Shown: positions 1 to 11,158, counted from the first letter of the stretch. The stretch is 64,000 nucleotides of DNA from Maylandia zebra (GCF_041146795.1 NC_135178.1:1416344-1480343), one strand, 5' to 3'. A program made the numbers and translations. Notes: a model not told the origin generated them from the sequence alone.

Positions 1-132
1 GATTCAGTTCTCCACATGTAATTCTGCTTTAATAATCATCCCAAAAATATCCAGTCCCATCAGGATTATAATTTCAAACGTATCCACACCCGTGGTTTGA
101 TATATGGAACAGAAGCTGAATTAGTATCCATT

Positions 133-1752
133 CAATAGAATAGAATAGAATAGAATTCAACTTTATTGTCATTGCACATGCACAGGTACAGGGCAACGAA
201 ATGCAGTTTGCATCCATCCAGAAGTGCTTTAGTGATATAGATATATTACAATATATATTAGCAATAATATAGATATGTGAGTATATTACAGAAATGGGTC
301 TATTATGGTATGTTATAATGTACACGGTATGAAGTATGTTATGAATATGCTATAACTAGAAGTATGTACAGGCTGTAGTGAGTACAAGCTATGTACAGGC
401 TATGAACAGGATATAAATATGAAAAACTATACAGAATATGAAATAAATAACTTTACAGAATCTGAGATATACAGCTATACAGAAATGGGAACTATGCAAG
501 TTGTAAACAGTTGTAGGATTAAAGATTATTGAATGTACAGAATGATTATTTACACAGAGCTATACAGTAGTGCAGTTAAGATAAGTGAGGGTGTAGATAG
601 TTTCTACAGAGGCTATATAAAGTGCTGGTGGTTGTGAGTGGTGGTTCAGTCCATGTTATTATTGTGTTTGAGGGTACAGTTGTCCATTGTGGGTGTGTGT
701 ATGTTCAGTCCATGTGTTAACGTGGGTCAGATGTCAGGAGGCAGAGTTCAGGAGTCTGACAGCTGTGGGGAAGAAGCTGTTCCGGTACCTGGTGGTCTTA
801 GTCCGGAGGCTCCTGTAGCGCCTCCCAGAGGGCAGGAGGGTGAAGAGTCCATGTGATGGGTGACTGGGGTCTTTGATGAGTTTCCCAGCCCTTTTCAGAC
901 ACCGCTTCCTGTAGATGTCCTTTATGGCAGGAAGTGGTGCTCCGGCGATGCGCTGGGCAGTTTTCACGACCCTCTGCAACGCCTTCCGGTCCGAGGCAGA
1001 GCAGTTCCCGTACCAGACTGTTATACAGTTGGTCAGGATGCTCTCGATGGTGCAACGATAGAAGTTCACCAGGATGTCTGAGGACAGGTGGTTCTTCCTC
1101 AGAGTCCTCAAGAAGAAGAGGCGCTGGTGAGCCTTCTTGACCAGCTTGGAGCAGTTGGTCGTCCAGGTGAGATCCTCGGAGATGTGGACTCCCAGGAACT
1201 TGAAGCTGCTCACACGCTCCACAGCCGTCCCCTTAATGTGGATGGGTGGATGTGGGTCAGCATTCCTCCTGTAGTCCACGATGAGCTCCTTGGTCTTCTC
1301 GGTGTTAAGCAGCAGGTTGTTTCTGTCGCACCACTCAGCCAGACGATCCACCTCCTCCCTGTAGGCGGCCTCATCGTTGTCACTGATGAGGCCAATCACC
1401 GTGGTGTCATCTGCAAACTTAATGATGGTGTTGGAACCATCAGCAGGTCTGCAGTCGTGGGTGAAGAGGGAGTAGAGGAAAGGGCTCATCACACAGCCTT
1501 GTGGTACACCGGTGTTCATCGTGATTGTAGATGAGCAGCGGTTATCCAACCGGACATGTTGGGGGCGGTTGGTCAGGAAGTCCAGTAACCATTTGCAGAT
1601 GAGGGAACTGATGCCCAGGTCTGTCAGTTTCCTGATGAGTTGTGAGGGGTGGATTGTATTGAACGCTGAACTGAAGTCTATAAACAGCATTCTGGTGTAG
1701 GTGTTGTTGTTGTCCAGGTGTGAGAGGACAGAGTGCGATGGAGACTGCATCC
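133..1752 (-). mobile_element. CR1-group (Rex1/Babar-like) LINE, copy A, 5'-truncated
   Basis: Non-LTR retrotransposon on the minus strand. Its 3' end lies at the low-coordinate side, where the sequence shows four ATTCT-type units (minus sense) next to a CAATGACAATAAAG motif at about 155-165, the short microsatellite tail expected of CR1-group LINEs. Positions 165-733 are 3' UTR made of loosely repeated CTATACAGAATATG-like units. The coding part stops abruptly near 1752 inside the reverse transcriptase, so the endonuclease and RT fingers are missing, as expected from incomplete reverse transcription. The FSSAFNT motif suggests the Rex1/Babar branch; that assignment is from memory. Confidence 0.75.
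734..1750 (-). pseudogene. Reverse transcriptase fragment of LINE copy A
   Basis: A 338-residue open frame encoding the palm, thumb and C-terminal part of a non-LTR reverse transcriptase, the enzyme that copies LINE RNA at the nicked target. Motif A is [10 protein letters not shown] (residues 23-32), motif B GVPQGC (81-86) and motif C FADDT (112-116, catalytic aspartates). The C terminus is the [10 protein letters not shown] and [11 protein letters not shown] tail typical of this LINE group. The frame is uninterrupted, but about half of the parent polyprotein (endonuclease, linker, RT fingers) is absent upstream of 1750, so the copy cannot retrotranspose. The first ATG is only an internal codon of the parent protein. 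Confidence 0.8.
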
Positions 1753-1984
1753 AAAGCTCCTTTATGTAAAAATGTATGATATTTATTTATAATAGTGAAC
1801 CAAAAATACTGAAAAATTATGTTATTGGGCGTAACTACTGACCTCGTCATGGCTGCCTATCCTGCATGTGATAGCAGTCGTTTACTACATAGACTAGAAT
1901 AAAACGCTGGATTTGTCCAATTTGAAACAAATGAGGAGTTTTCCTCCAACAACATACATTAGAAACACTTGATACATTTGATAC

Positions 1985-2110
1985 TTCCATCCATGCATCC
2001 ATCTCTTCCACTTACCCAATTCAGGATCACAGGGGGGTGGAGCCTGTCCCACCACCACAGGGCCAGAGCCAGTGCCTGTGAACCCAGATGAATACAAGTG
2101 GTCTACAAAC
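1985..2110 (-). repeat. Tail of a common fish SINE-like repeat
   Basis: Begins with CATCCATG/CATCCATC units followed by CTTCCACTTACCCAATTCAGGATC-like sequence and a GGTGGAGCCTGTCCC stretch. This matches my recollection of the 3' tail of a widespread tRNA-like fish repeat whose head is seen at 15175-15445. Only the tail is present here. Confidence 0.5.
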
Positions 2111-2935
2111 ATGTCTTAAAGACCCAAAGGCCGGGGTGATCTGACTTGACTAACTATATATTAAATAACAAAATACTGAACCTGGATGGCGTTATCCAGG
2201 ATCCAGTGGTCTTTAATGAATAGTTAAGCTCATACATAAAACTAATCTCTACCTTTTTAAAGCTGCAGAATTTTACCATAAAAGATTGCGTCTTAGAGTG
2301 ATGCTAAAATCTCCTCTGTGCAGTTTTATTTCCAGGGTTTACTGTTGTAAAAACCTGTTCAGCTGATCCGTTACAGGGACTGTATTCTTCCAAACAGTGC
2401 TCTTTGCTACCAGCTTACATGTGGTGCCTCGAGATCAGCAATAAAGCTCCTCTCCATTTGTTATCAGGAAATAGACATCATCTCTCAGGGACGAGGAAGT
2501 GGAGTGTTTTTAAAAAAAATCAAACTTATAAGTTTTACTTTACAATATTATTTCCCAATAGAAAGATGGATTTGAATTTAGAGACAGAAAGCGACTGCCA
2601 AGACAAACATCGTCTGAAGAACATTAGTAAGGCATCAATGACAGAATTATAACAAGCAAAGACTTTTGACAGGGCTTTTTCACAAGGAGTACTTTACATT
2701 ATATTCCACACTATGAGGAATCATCCTCAATGGAAGACCTCATTGGATGATTGTAGGGACGAGGCCAAGGCTCTTTGAGAGGCACTTCCCTGCAGCTCTT
2801 GAGTTTGGTACAAGCTTCTGCTCTTGAATGATGAATAGCCTCCTCAACTAGCGGATGTGTAATGAGCCATTCGCAGCCATGACAACTGGAGGCTGCAAAG
2901 GTCAGAAGTCTTAAAGAGAAAGAAAAAGCATGCTT

Positions 2936-2940
<5 letters not shown>
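2111..2940. other. Gene-free stretch, no recognised element
   Basis: AT-rich sequence without a convincing reading frame or terminal repeats. I see nothing specific in it. Confidence 0.5.
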
Positions 2941-3005
<65 letters not shown>

Positions 3006-3045
3006 ACACACACACACACACACAGACACACACACACACACACAC
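2941..3045. repeat. (CA)n microsatellite
   Basis: About 105 bp of CA repeats broken by two GA interruptions near 3001 and 3025. The cysteine/valine-rich translations across it are artefacts. Confidence 0.97.
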
Positions 3046-3689
3046 TCATAAAAAGAATTTACTTGAACTTTCAGTAATGTACAAGTTCTTTTTATGAGAG
3101 AGTCATAGATATAAACCTGCCTGTCTACATATAGACATACGCTCTGTTTGAACACACATTTAAAAAAAATGCGTTATTTTGTTCTAGATGTATCTTTTCC
3201 AAAACAAGAGATAGATTATTACCACTATGCTGACTTTTTGAAACATGGCAGCACTTTATTTTCCAGAATATATTCTGTAGTATTTTTCCCTTTGCTTTAA
3301 AGGAGAGAAGACAACAAACAAGGCCTGTATTTTTCCTTCAGTTGTGGGCCTGCCCCTTGTGACTGCAGAGCGGTGGGTGGTGGTTGCCTGTTTGTCAAAG
3401 GCCCACTAGCCTTGTCCATTTTGACATTCACATGGGAGCAGTAATGATCCTAAAAGCTGCAATTAAGCTGACTGTCGCGTTCCGGGGAAGTGTCTGGTGC
3501 TGGCACTGTGCAGCACCTATTATTCCCAGTGGGAATACTCTCTAAAGAATAGCATTTCTTCTCTTCTCCTCTTCTCTGCCCCTACCCCCATCAAATAACT
3601 TTTATCTGTCTTCAAAATGTTTAAACCCTAACACATACAGATTTTTCTAAGGTACTCGTGAATAATTATTTTTATTTCATCAGAATGTC
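3046..3689. other. Gene-free stretch with a candidate conserved block
   Basis: No gene is visible. Positions about 3340-3540 have balanced composition, no terminal or tandem repeats and homeodomain/HMG-like motifs such as CAATTAAG, the look of a vertebrate conserved non-coding element. This is impression only; conservation was not tested. Confidence 0.3.
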
Positions 3690-3915
3690 TGTTTTCTGTC
3701 GACAGCAGATCACCTGCCTCCATCTCCTCCTATCCAGCAGTCTGTCCTGCCTCGTGGCTGAGCCGAACCAGCTCACCCTGAGCCGTCCCTCTAACGTACT
3801 CACTTGTCCTCCTGTTCATGCTGGTCACTACTAACATCAACCTTAACAGCTTCAACTCTGCCACCCACAGCTCCACCTTTTGTCTCTTGTGCCACCATCG
3901 CTCTGTGGCTGTAGC
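3690..3915 (-). pseudogene. Decayed RTE-type LINE reverse transcriptase C terminus
   Basis: Read on the minus strand, one frame gives QKVELWVAELKLLRL and then MNRRTSEYVRGTAQ. This resembles the C-terminal region of fish RTE-type LINE proteins, where a KRQEAELEVAELKMLR-like stretch is followed by a DRIRNEYIRGTA-like stretch. Frames are lost on both sides and the catalytic palm is absent. It is a short, old relic with no coding capacity. The family match is from memory. Confidence 0.45.
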
Positions 3916-4912
3916 TCAGAAAGTCCAGCTGGTCATCTTCTAATATAGCACCAATGGATAAACAACTGAATCTGGACTATTAAACATGAGATATCGCTCT
4001 TCTAAATCCCTGTTAGTTAATGATTTAATAATTAACATACTAACATTTGGATTAATTTTGCCTAATTTTGCATGGTTACATACAGCAGGATGGTTTAAAC
4101 AGGTCAAGTCATCCTAACAATCAGAAACCTTGAAGAACAAACAGAGAAGCAGCAATCTTTTACTCCAGCTTATTAATCATCCAAAGACCCAGATAGTTTG
4201 AATTTATATTAGAGTCAGACTCTTAGCCTTCATTTCTCAAACTATTCATATTATGTTATTTAGTATTACTCAGTTCTAATAAAATAATCATTATTATATA
4301 ACTATGATTAGTATATGATTTAAGCATTCATGCGATGTGAAAACAACGAAAACAACACCTCGGTTTTTAGAGGCAGCTGGCTAAACTCAGAATGTAAATG
4401 ATCACATTCATCATCTTAATCACACTCTGGATCTTGTCCCAACATATAGCAAAGAAACTGAACATTAAACAGCAAGTCCTCTTTTGTCTAACCACTTTTT
4501 AAGACACCATTAAATTTGGAAAACATTGAATTTCATTACACTGTCTGTCCACTGTTATCTCCTTCAGTGCCATGTGTCAGCACAGTCTAGACCTACCTAA
4601 ACTCCCCAGAGGTCGGTAATCTCATCAATAGTGTTTCATCCTCACTACCCTGAATACTGTGGCTCTTCTGAAAAATAAGTCAGATTTTCAAACATGCACC
4701 TTAAATGAGGTAACACACAGGCTGGAGAGGAAATGGTGTTTTTCACTAATCTAGAAACAGTTTGTTACGTTATAAAAAACAGTCCTCCATAAGGCTAGGC
4801 CATCTTACTGACTGATAGGTCACTGATCAAAGAAAACAGGAACAACCCCGTGTTTGTTGTCAGCACTGTAGCCATGCTGACAAAATGAGAGCTCTGTTGA
4901 GCCAAGTATTCC
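3916..4912. other. Gene-free stretch
   Basis: AT-rich DNA without recognised coding sequence or element ends. It ends at the TTAA flanking the next element. Confidence 0.5.
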
Positions 4913-5823
4913 TTAACCCTTTAAGACCTACCATAGAACCAAGTCCGCCAGAGCTTATATTATATTTTTACATGCTGTGGAGCCATTTTTGGGAGCATTT
5001 CAAGTTGCTATACATCAATACAACCATTATAGCCCAGATTTTAATAATATGTATTCATTAAGTGCATAGTAATTACATAAATTGCAAAAAAGTGCAATAA
5101 ACTACAAAAAAATTGAAAATCGTTTTTGCTTTTTTAACATATATTTGTAGTTAGAGAAATTTAAGAGGCTTATCCCTCAAAACTGTAAATACAAAAAAGT
5201 TGCACAAAATAGTTTCCCACCACAGGAAATTTATTTTGAGTGTCTTCATAGTTTTATTTTTGAAATACACCAATTTTTATACACTGCAGGAAAAACGAAA
5301 ATAAATATTATACTGCAAATTTGCAAAAAAGCAGCATATGCATCAAAATAAACTATTTCCAGCAGTGCAATATGAGTCCTAAGCATCCCAGAAACGACAC
5401 AGAAAGTCATAAAGTCAAAGATAACTTTTAAAAAGACGAGTATAGGCCCTGAGGCCCTGATAGTAAAAAAGACTACATTTCCGCGAAAATGACGTCACTT
5501 CCGGTTTCGGGCAGGTAGTATTTAGTATGTATTTTAGTATTTATTTATTTATTTATTGTCATTGTCAAGAACAATGAAATTGCGTTTGGGGCTTCCATAC
5601 AACCCAAAAAAAAAGAAGAAAATAATAAATACCCCTTAAAACCCAAGTGTACATATTTAACCCAGTGTGACTCCAATGCAATAAGACAATCCTTAGCAAT
5701 AATGTTCGTAGAAATTCAGACAAAGACCTGAGAAACATGACAAAATACAACAATGCAACCCATTCAATATTATTGTACTGTGAGATATGATATCAGATAT
5801 GATAGTTATCTATTTAAGAAAGA

Positions 5824-5840
5824 GGGGGGGGGGGGGGGGG
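5824..5840. repeat. Poly-G tract in LINE 3' UTR
   Basis: Seventeen consecutive G residues in the 3' UTR of copy B, with further G-runs to 5850; a G-quadruplex-capable stretch on the plus strand. Confidence 0.9.
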
Positions 5841-5914
5841 CAGGAGGGGGAAGAGAATAAAGATATGATGCACCAATGCAGACCAGTTCATTGCTATTAA
5901 GAAGTTGGATATGG

Positions 5915-7246
5915 TTATTGTCCGTGAGAGGGGGGCAGAGAGTTCAGGAGCCTCACAGCCTGTGGATACAGGCTGTTGGCCAGTCTGGATGTTCTGGCCT
6001 GTATAGACCTGTACCTTCTCCCTGAGGGCAGCAGATGGAAAAGGTGGCGCGCAGGGTGATGTTGGTCCCGCAGGATACTGTGCACCCTCCTCAGACAGCG
6101 AGTGGGGAAGATATTACTGATCTCTGGCAGACTTGTTCCAATAATTCTGCCAGCTTCTTTCACCACCCGCTGGAGTGCTTGCTGATCGGCCTTGGTGCAG
6201 CTGGGGAACCACACTAGAAATCCATACATCAGAACGCTGCTGATGGCACAGTTGTAGAAGTTCAACATCAGAGATCTGGGAATGTGTGCGCTCCGCAGTC
6301 TCCTCAGGTAGTAGAGGCGCTGTTGGGCCTTCCGTACAACTGAGGTGATATGGTTGCCCCAGGACAGGTCCTCGGTCACAGTTACCCCCAAGAATTTAAA
6401 ACTGCTCACCCTCTCCACCGCCTCACTGCCAATGAAGAGAGGCAGATGGTTGTTATGACCCCTCTTCCGGAAATCTACAATGATCTCCTTGGTCTTTTTG
6501 GTGTTTAAGACCAAGTTATTGTCGTGGCACCATGACTCTAGTTGTTGCACCTCTGTCCTATAGTTTGTCTCATCATTGTTGGATATAAGTCCGAGCACTG
6601 TAGTGTCATCTGCAAACTTAACAATGAGATTGGACGCGCAGGAGGAAATACAGTCATGGGTGAAGAGAGTGTATAGCAGAGGGCTCAGAACACACCCCTG
6701 AGGGGCACCGGTGTTGACCACAAGGGTGGAAGAGGTGTTCTTACCCACTCTGACACTCTGTCTACGGTTAGTGAGGAAGTCCACAATCCAGTTGCACAGA
6801 GAGGAGTTAAGTCCCAGTTGGTGGAGTTTGGGACGGAGTTTGTATGGCCGGATGGTATTAAAAGCCGAGCTGTAGTCTACAAAGAGGAGCCGTGCATAGG
6901 TGTTCCTGTGTTCCAAGTGCTTCAGTAATGTGTGCAGCACTGTGGCGATCGCATCCTCGGTTGACCGGTTCTCCCTGTATGCAAACTGGTGCGAGTCCAG
7001 GGATGGTGGAAAAGCAGCTCTGATGTGTTTAATGACCAGTCTCTCCAGGCATTTGGCGGGAATGGGGGTGAGTGCCACAGGTCTGAAATCGTTCAGACAT
7101 GTGACATTTGACTGTTTTGGGATGGGAACGATGGTTGCTGCTTTGAAACAGGATGGTACCAGTGAACAGGACAACGAGGTGTTATATATAGAGGTGAAGA
7201 CGTCCGCCAGGTCCGCAGCACAGTCTTTTAGCACCCGGCCCAGCAC
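5915..7246 (-). pseudogene. Reverse transcriptase of LINE copy B
   Basis: A 443-residue frame covering nearly the whole reverse transcriptase. It has the finger segment NDFRPVALT (52-60), [13 protein letters not shown] (88-100), motif [11 protein letters not shown] (122-131), motif B GAPQGC (180-185), motif C FADDT (211-215) and the thumb/C-terminal [10 protein letters not shown] segment. The RT domain itself has no stop and retains both catalytic aspartates of motif C. Just upstream the same frame reads RKAAGPDGV, the conserved pre-finger motif, so the first ATG is internal to the parent protein. Loss of the preceding linker and the upstream frameshift make the copy inactive. Confidence 0.8.
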
Positions 7247-7289
7247 TCCATCCGGCCCGGCCGCCTTCCTGGTCCCCGGATTTGAAAGC

Positions 7290-7535
7290 GTTGTTCCTTG
7301 TTCGAATAAGTTGTTGAACTCCGTGTGTCATCCAGGGTGGATTATTAGGGAACACACGGAATCGCTTCCAAGTTGTTACATTGTCCACACAGAAACAGAT
7401 GTAGTCCAAGACAGTGGAGGTGTAACTGTCCAATGCGACACGATTGTCAGTGTCCTGCACCTTGAATACATCCCAGTCTGTGCAGTGGAAACAGTCCTGA
7501 AGCATCGGAATAGCGTCCTGCGGCCATGTTCTCAC
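7290..7535 (-). pseudogene. Endonuclease-RT linker remnant of LINE copy B
   Basis: On the minus strand this frame reads WPQDAIPMLQDCFHCTDWDV, then [20 protein letters not shown], the linker found between endonuclease and RT in this LINE group (the copy at 61.6 kb has FPNQKPWVDKTIRDALRSR at the equivalent place). It is one base out of frame with the endonuclease upstream. It breaks off after RNNAFKSGD, where about 100 codons appear deleted and the frame shifts into the RT region. Confidence 0.65.
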
Positions 7536-8386
7536 GTTTTGGTTGTAATCCCAGTGCTCTTGATCTTTTGTGTGTATATTGGGTGTAGCAGAAGGGAGAG
7601 ATGGTCTGACAGACCCAGGTGGGGATAAGCCTGGGCTCTGTACGCATTCGCCATGTTGGTGTACACCTGGTCCAACGTTCTATCTCCTCTGGTAGCACAC
7701 TTCACATTACGGTGGAAATTGTGAAGTACAGATTTCAGGTCCGCGTGGTTAAAATCCCCAGCCGCAATAAAGACACTGTCCGGGTGTGCTACCAGGCTGT
7801 TATTGATGCTGCTGCTCAATTGTGCTAACGCTAGCTTAGCATTAGCATCTGGTGGAATGTAAACAGCGCAGATGTAAACGGCAGAAAATTCCCGAGGGAG
7901 ATAGAATGGACGGCACTTTAACACCAACAGTTCTACCTCTGTACTGCACAGTTTTTCCGTTACCGTGACGTTCGTGCACCAAAGGTTGTTAATATAGATG
8001 CACAGCCCCCCGCCAGTCTTCTTACCCGAGTCCGCAGACCTGTCGGCTCGATAGGCGGTGCGGCCTGCTAGATCGATAGCCGCATCGGGAATGGCGCTGT
8101 CCAGCCAGGTTTCAGTGAAAATCATGCACGAACAGTTATTAAAAGTCCGTCGAGTGGCGATCTGCAGTCGTATTTCATCCAGTTTGTAACGGATTGAACG
8201 GGCGTTGGAGAGGAATATGATCGGGAGTGGTGGTTTAAACGGACTAGTCTTTAGCCGTGCCCACAGGCCTCCCCGCTTGCCTCTCTTCTGCCTCCGCTCG
8301 CAACGTCTCCTCCTGCGGCTTGCTGTTGCGGGTAGCCCCGGGGGTTGCTTAACGATCTCCGGGGGGATGAGATACTCGGATGTTAG
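7532..8386 (-). pseudogene. APE-type endonuclease domain of LINE copy B
   Basis: An open frame of about 284 residues, bounded upstream by a stop at 8387-8389. The N terminus is very basic (RRRRCERRQKRGKRGG), followed by LSNARSIRYKLDEIR, the usual NVRS-type opening of LINE endonucleases. Then come ETWLDS (catalytic glutamate), GGGLCIYIN, AVYIPPDAN, GDFNHADL, RTLDQVYTN and LGLSDHLSLLL (catalytic SDH). All hallmark residues of the exonuclease-endonuclease-phosphatase fold are present, so this enzyme, which nicks target DNA to prime reverse transcription, looks intact in isolation. A one-base frameshift near 7534 uncouples it from the linker and RT. Confidence 0.8.
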
Positions 8387-8900
8387 TTAAAGATCTCCAC
8401 GGCTTAGTTGTAGTAGATCATCTCTGTTGTATTGAAGTAACCCCAGACTGTGTGAAATAATACACAGTACCACCAAAAGTGCAAAAGTGTAGGAGCTCCG
8501 GGCCGCTGCGTCTGTGCGCGCCGCCATCTTAATGGCGGAAATGCAAAAGTTCGCGCTGACGTCTATTCCAACGTAGGAAGTATTATGACCAGCTGATTGG
8601 ATCGGTAAAGCGTGTTTCTGGAATATTATGTTTTTGTTCCTGCAAGCGCTTTTTATGCAGTTTTTGCAAAGCTTTATGTGGAAGGAAACCGTGACCTAGG
8701 ACAAGCTGATGGCATCAGATGTAAGTACAACTCCTCCGGTTTCATATGCAAAAAAAATTTTTGCGCTAGCTTACGTGGTTGCAGAGCTATCGGGATTTAA
8801 AAATAGTTACGCAAAACAGAGCGTGCCCGCTCCGATCGGCTGTAAAGGGTTAAACCTTAACTAGGAATTGTCACCCCAAGTGTGGGGGATGGACACAGAG

Positions 8901-8918
8901 GACCCAAACACAGGACTC
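8901..8918. repeat. Target-site duplication, left copy
   Basis: GACCCAAACACAGGACTC abuts the 3' end of the RTE LINE; it matches 10469-10486 with one mismatch, marking the LINE insertion into the LTR. Confidence 0.75.
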
Positions 8919-10468
8919 TTCTTCATACGTTGTTCCCGCTGGTACAGCGTCCGCGTTGACGATTTTAAGTTCCTCCTTAATTTTGTCCATCCACCGTTTC
9001 TTCGGTCTGCCTTGAGGCGGGCATCCTTCTGGGTCGGTCCTCATAGCTGTTTTTGCTACAGAGTTCTCATCGCTTCGAATCACGTGTCCATACCACCTCA
9101 GGCGGGACTCAAGCATCTTTTCCTTAATTGGGGCTATGCCTAGTTGCTTCCGTATGTCTTTGTTCGTAATACGGTCCCCTCTTGTAATTCCCAGGCTCCA
9201 TCGAGCATGCGCATCTCCATGGTGCTTAGAGCCTGTTCATGTGTGGTCAACGCGGGCCAACATCTGGAACCATACAGGGCTACTGGGCGGACCACCGTTT
9301 TGTAGATTTTTCCCTTGAGTCGATCTGGCACTCTTCTGTCGCTAAGGACACCAGTGACCTGTCGCCATTTTAACCATGCTGCATTTATTCGTGCTCGGAC
9401 ATCGGAGGCGATATTTCCATCGTAGGTGATGACTGAGCCCAAGTAGCGGAACTCTTCTGTCTTCTTCAACTCTTCGTTGTCAATTATGATGGTGCCATCA
9501 GTTTGGGGGCCTCCTTCCAGGTATTCGGTCTTTTTCGTGTTGAGCCGCATACCATATTCATCGAGCCAGGTCTTCCAGAGTTGAGTCGTCGTTTGGGTCT
9601 CCTCTCTGTCTTTGCTGGTGAGGAATACGTCATCGGCAAAAAGGAGAGACCATGGATGAGGTAACTGATGGTGTCCATATGAAGAGGAGGGGTGACAGAG
9701 CTGATCCTTGGTGGATCCCAACACTAACTGGGAAGGGAGGCGATAGTCCAGCGCCGCATCGGACTGAACTGGTGACGTTGTCGTAGAGGAGCTGTATCCA
9801 TTTGACATTCGCCTCAGGGACACCATGCGATCTTAGGGAGTGCCATATGAGGTCATGGGGTATCCTGTCGAAAGCCTTTTCAAGGTCTAGGAAGGCCATA
9901 TGTACCGTCTTGTTCTTTTCCCTATGCTTCTCCAGCAGGAGGCAGGCGGCGTGCATGGCGTCAGTTGTTCCGCATCCCTTTACAAAACCGCATTGTTGGG
10001 GGTGACATTGACAATTTCCCGAAGACGTGCATGGATGACTCTTTCGAATGTTTTCACCGTGTGACATAGTAGGCGAATAGGACGATAATTTGAGCATTCG
10101 GCTACATCCCCTTTGTTCTTCCATATGGGTGTGGTAATACTGGTCATCCAGGCCTTCGGGACTTCCCCTGTGCTGACAATGTTGTTAAACAGTTCTGTCA
10201 GGATGGCCATTCCCGGTCGCCCGAGAAGCTTCCAGACTTCGGTTGGGATATCGTCTGGTCCAGTTGTTTTTCCATTTTTCATCTTCTTGACGGCCGTTTC
10301 CACTTCAGCGGGTGTAGTAGGCAGGACTGGTCCGGGTACTGGGTCGGCGCTTATAATTGGAGGGTGAGGGAATTCTTTGTTACTGATCTCCGAGAAGTAG
10401 TTGCTCCAATGCCTTAGTATGGTGGGCGGATCTCGGAGGACCTGATGGTTGTTGTCCTTGATGCATTT
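8919..10468 (-). mobile_element. RTE-like LINE, 5'-truncated, with target duplication
   Basis: Minus-strand non-LTR element whose 3' end (TATGAAGAAGA, low-coordinate side) lacks a long poly-A and whose flanks are an 18-bp near-perfect direct repeat (8901-8918 and 10469-10486). Variable-length duplications and short 3' ends fit the RTE clade. It is truncated at the 5' side before the RT fingers and lacks the endonuclease. Confidence 0.7.
8940..10465 (-). pseudogene. RTE-type reverse transcriptase, frameshifted
   Basis: The protein can be followed in four pieces on the minus strand. 10465-9980 has MKNGKTTGPDDIPTEVWK and then SNYRPIRLL. 10124-9640 has LDLEKAFDRIPHDLIW (motif A) and GIHQGSALSPLLF (motif B). 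9690-9180 has LLFADDVFL (motif C) and FRYLGSVITYDGNI. 9116-8925 has RLRWYGHVIRSDE and GRPKKRWMD. The AFDRIPHDLIW form and the RWYGHV/RPKKRW tail point to the RTE clade. At least three frameshifts separate the pieces, so no functional enzyme can be made. I keep the finer family open. Confidence 0.75.
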
Positions 10469-10486
10469 GACCCAAACGCAGGACTC
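10469..10486. repeat. Target-site duplication, right copy
   Basis: GACCCAAACGCAGGACTC, one mismatch from 8901-8918, at the truncated 5' edge of the RTE LINE. Confidence 0.75.
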
Positions 10487-10792
10487 ACAGGTTTATTATT
10501 GAGACAGGATGAACTGAATTGAGCTAGACTGTAAACACACGAGGAATTGATGATGGCGAGACAAGGAACCGAGGAAAACTGAGGGCTTAAATACACTGGA
10601 TAATGACGATGACTAGAAACAGTGTGAACACGGCTGAACTAAATCTAACTAATGACCCAGAGGAAGTAGAACTAAACATATTGCACAAAGACAGCCTAAC
10701 GCATCTTTTTGCTTTTTTCTCTCTGCTTTTCAGTTTCAACCCTGTGTCACTGGGAGGAGCTGAGAGGCGGGGCTTCATGGCTGAGTCTTGTA

Positions 10793-10993
10793 CAGTGGGG
10801 CAAAAAAGTATTTAGTCAGCCACCGATTGTGCAAGTTCCCCGACCTAAAATGATGACAGAGGTCAGTAATTTGCACCAGAGGTACACTTCAACTGTGAGA
10901 GACAGAATGTGAAAAAAAAAATCCATGAATCCACATGGTAGGATTTGTAAAGAATTTATTCGTAAATCAGGGTGGAAAATAAGTATTTGGTCA
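10793..10993 (+). repeat. Left terminal inverted repeat of the Tc1 element
   Basis: About 201 bp; begins CAGTGGGGC and ends in AAGTATTTGGTCA. It contains the outer and inner regions where Tc1-like transposases usually bind direct repeats. Confidence 0.92.
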
Positions 10994-11158
10994 CCTCAAA
11001 CAAGGAAAATCTCTGGCTCTCACAGACCTGTAACATCTTCTGTAAGAAGCTTTTCTGTCCCCCACTTGTTACCTGTATGAATGGCACCTGTTTGAACTCA
11101 TCATCTGTATAAAAGACACCTGTCCACAGCCTCAAACAGTCAGACTCCAAACTCCGCC

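Larger units (their letters stand above)
5538..8540 (-). mobile_element. CR1-group (Rex1/Babar-like) LINE, copy B, near full length but broken
   Basis: Minus-strand LINE inserted in the TTAA element. The 3' end shows a TTTA-repeat tail (5540-5557) beside an ATTGTCATTGTCAAGAACAA motif, followed upstream by a 3' UTR containing a 17-bp G run. Coding order on the minus strand is a basic N-terminal segment, APE-type endonuclease, linker, reverse transcriptase. A one-base frameshift separates endonuclease from linker near 7534, and roughly 100 codons between linker and RT appear deleted near 7285. The 5' boundary near 8540 is approximate. Confidence 0.75.
4917..8849. mobile_element. TTAA-flanked DNA transposon (piggyBac-like, non-autonomous), split by a LINE
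   Basis: The left end reads TTAA then CCCTTTAAGACC (TTAA at 4913-4916) and the right end reads GGCTGTAAAGGG then TTAA (8850-8853). The outer inverted repeats therefore start CCCTTTA on both sides and the TTAA flanks match the piggyBac-superfamily target duplication. No transposase is present. The element's own sequence is about 4917-5535 plus about 8540-8849; the 3 kb between them is the minus-strand LINE copy B. The superfamily call rests on TTAA and the CCC start only. Confidence 0.55.
8869..10790 (-). mobile_element. Reverse-oriented LTR fragment interrupted by an RTE LINE
   Basis: Outside the RTE insertion, 8869-8918 plus 10487-about 10790 read as an LTR on the minus strand. Its 3' end is GGGTGACA (8869-8876 in plus sense), with a GTTTGGGTCCTC motif, AATAAA near 10493 and a TATTTAAGCCC TATA-like box near 10590. 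The same TGTCAC-plus-GGACCCAA layout recurs at 25353. No internal retroelement sequence adjoins, so it may be a solo LTR. The far end near 10790 is uncertain because the Tc1 element starts there. Confidence 0.45.

Noticed and set aside
638..1534. Plus-strand frames up to 148 codons
   Set aside because: Antisense shadows of the minus-strand LINE reverse transcriptase.
2711..3155. Cysteine/valine-rich open frames on the minus strand
   Set aside because: They are translations of the CA microsatellite.
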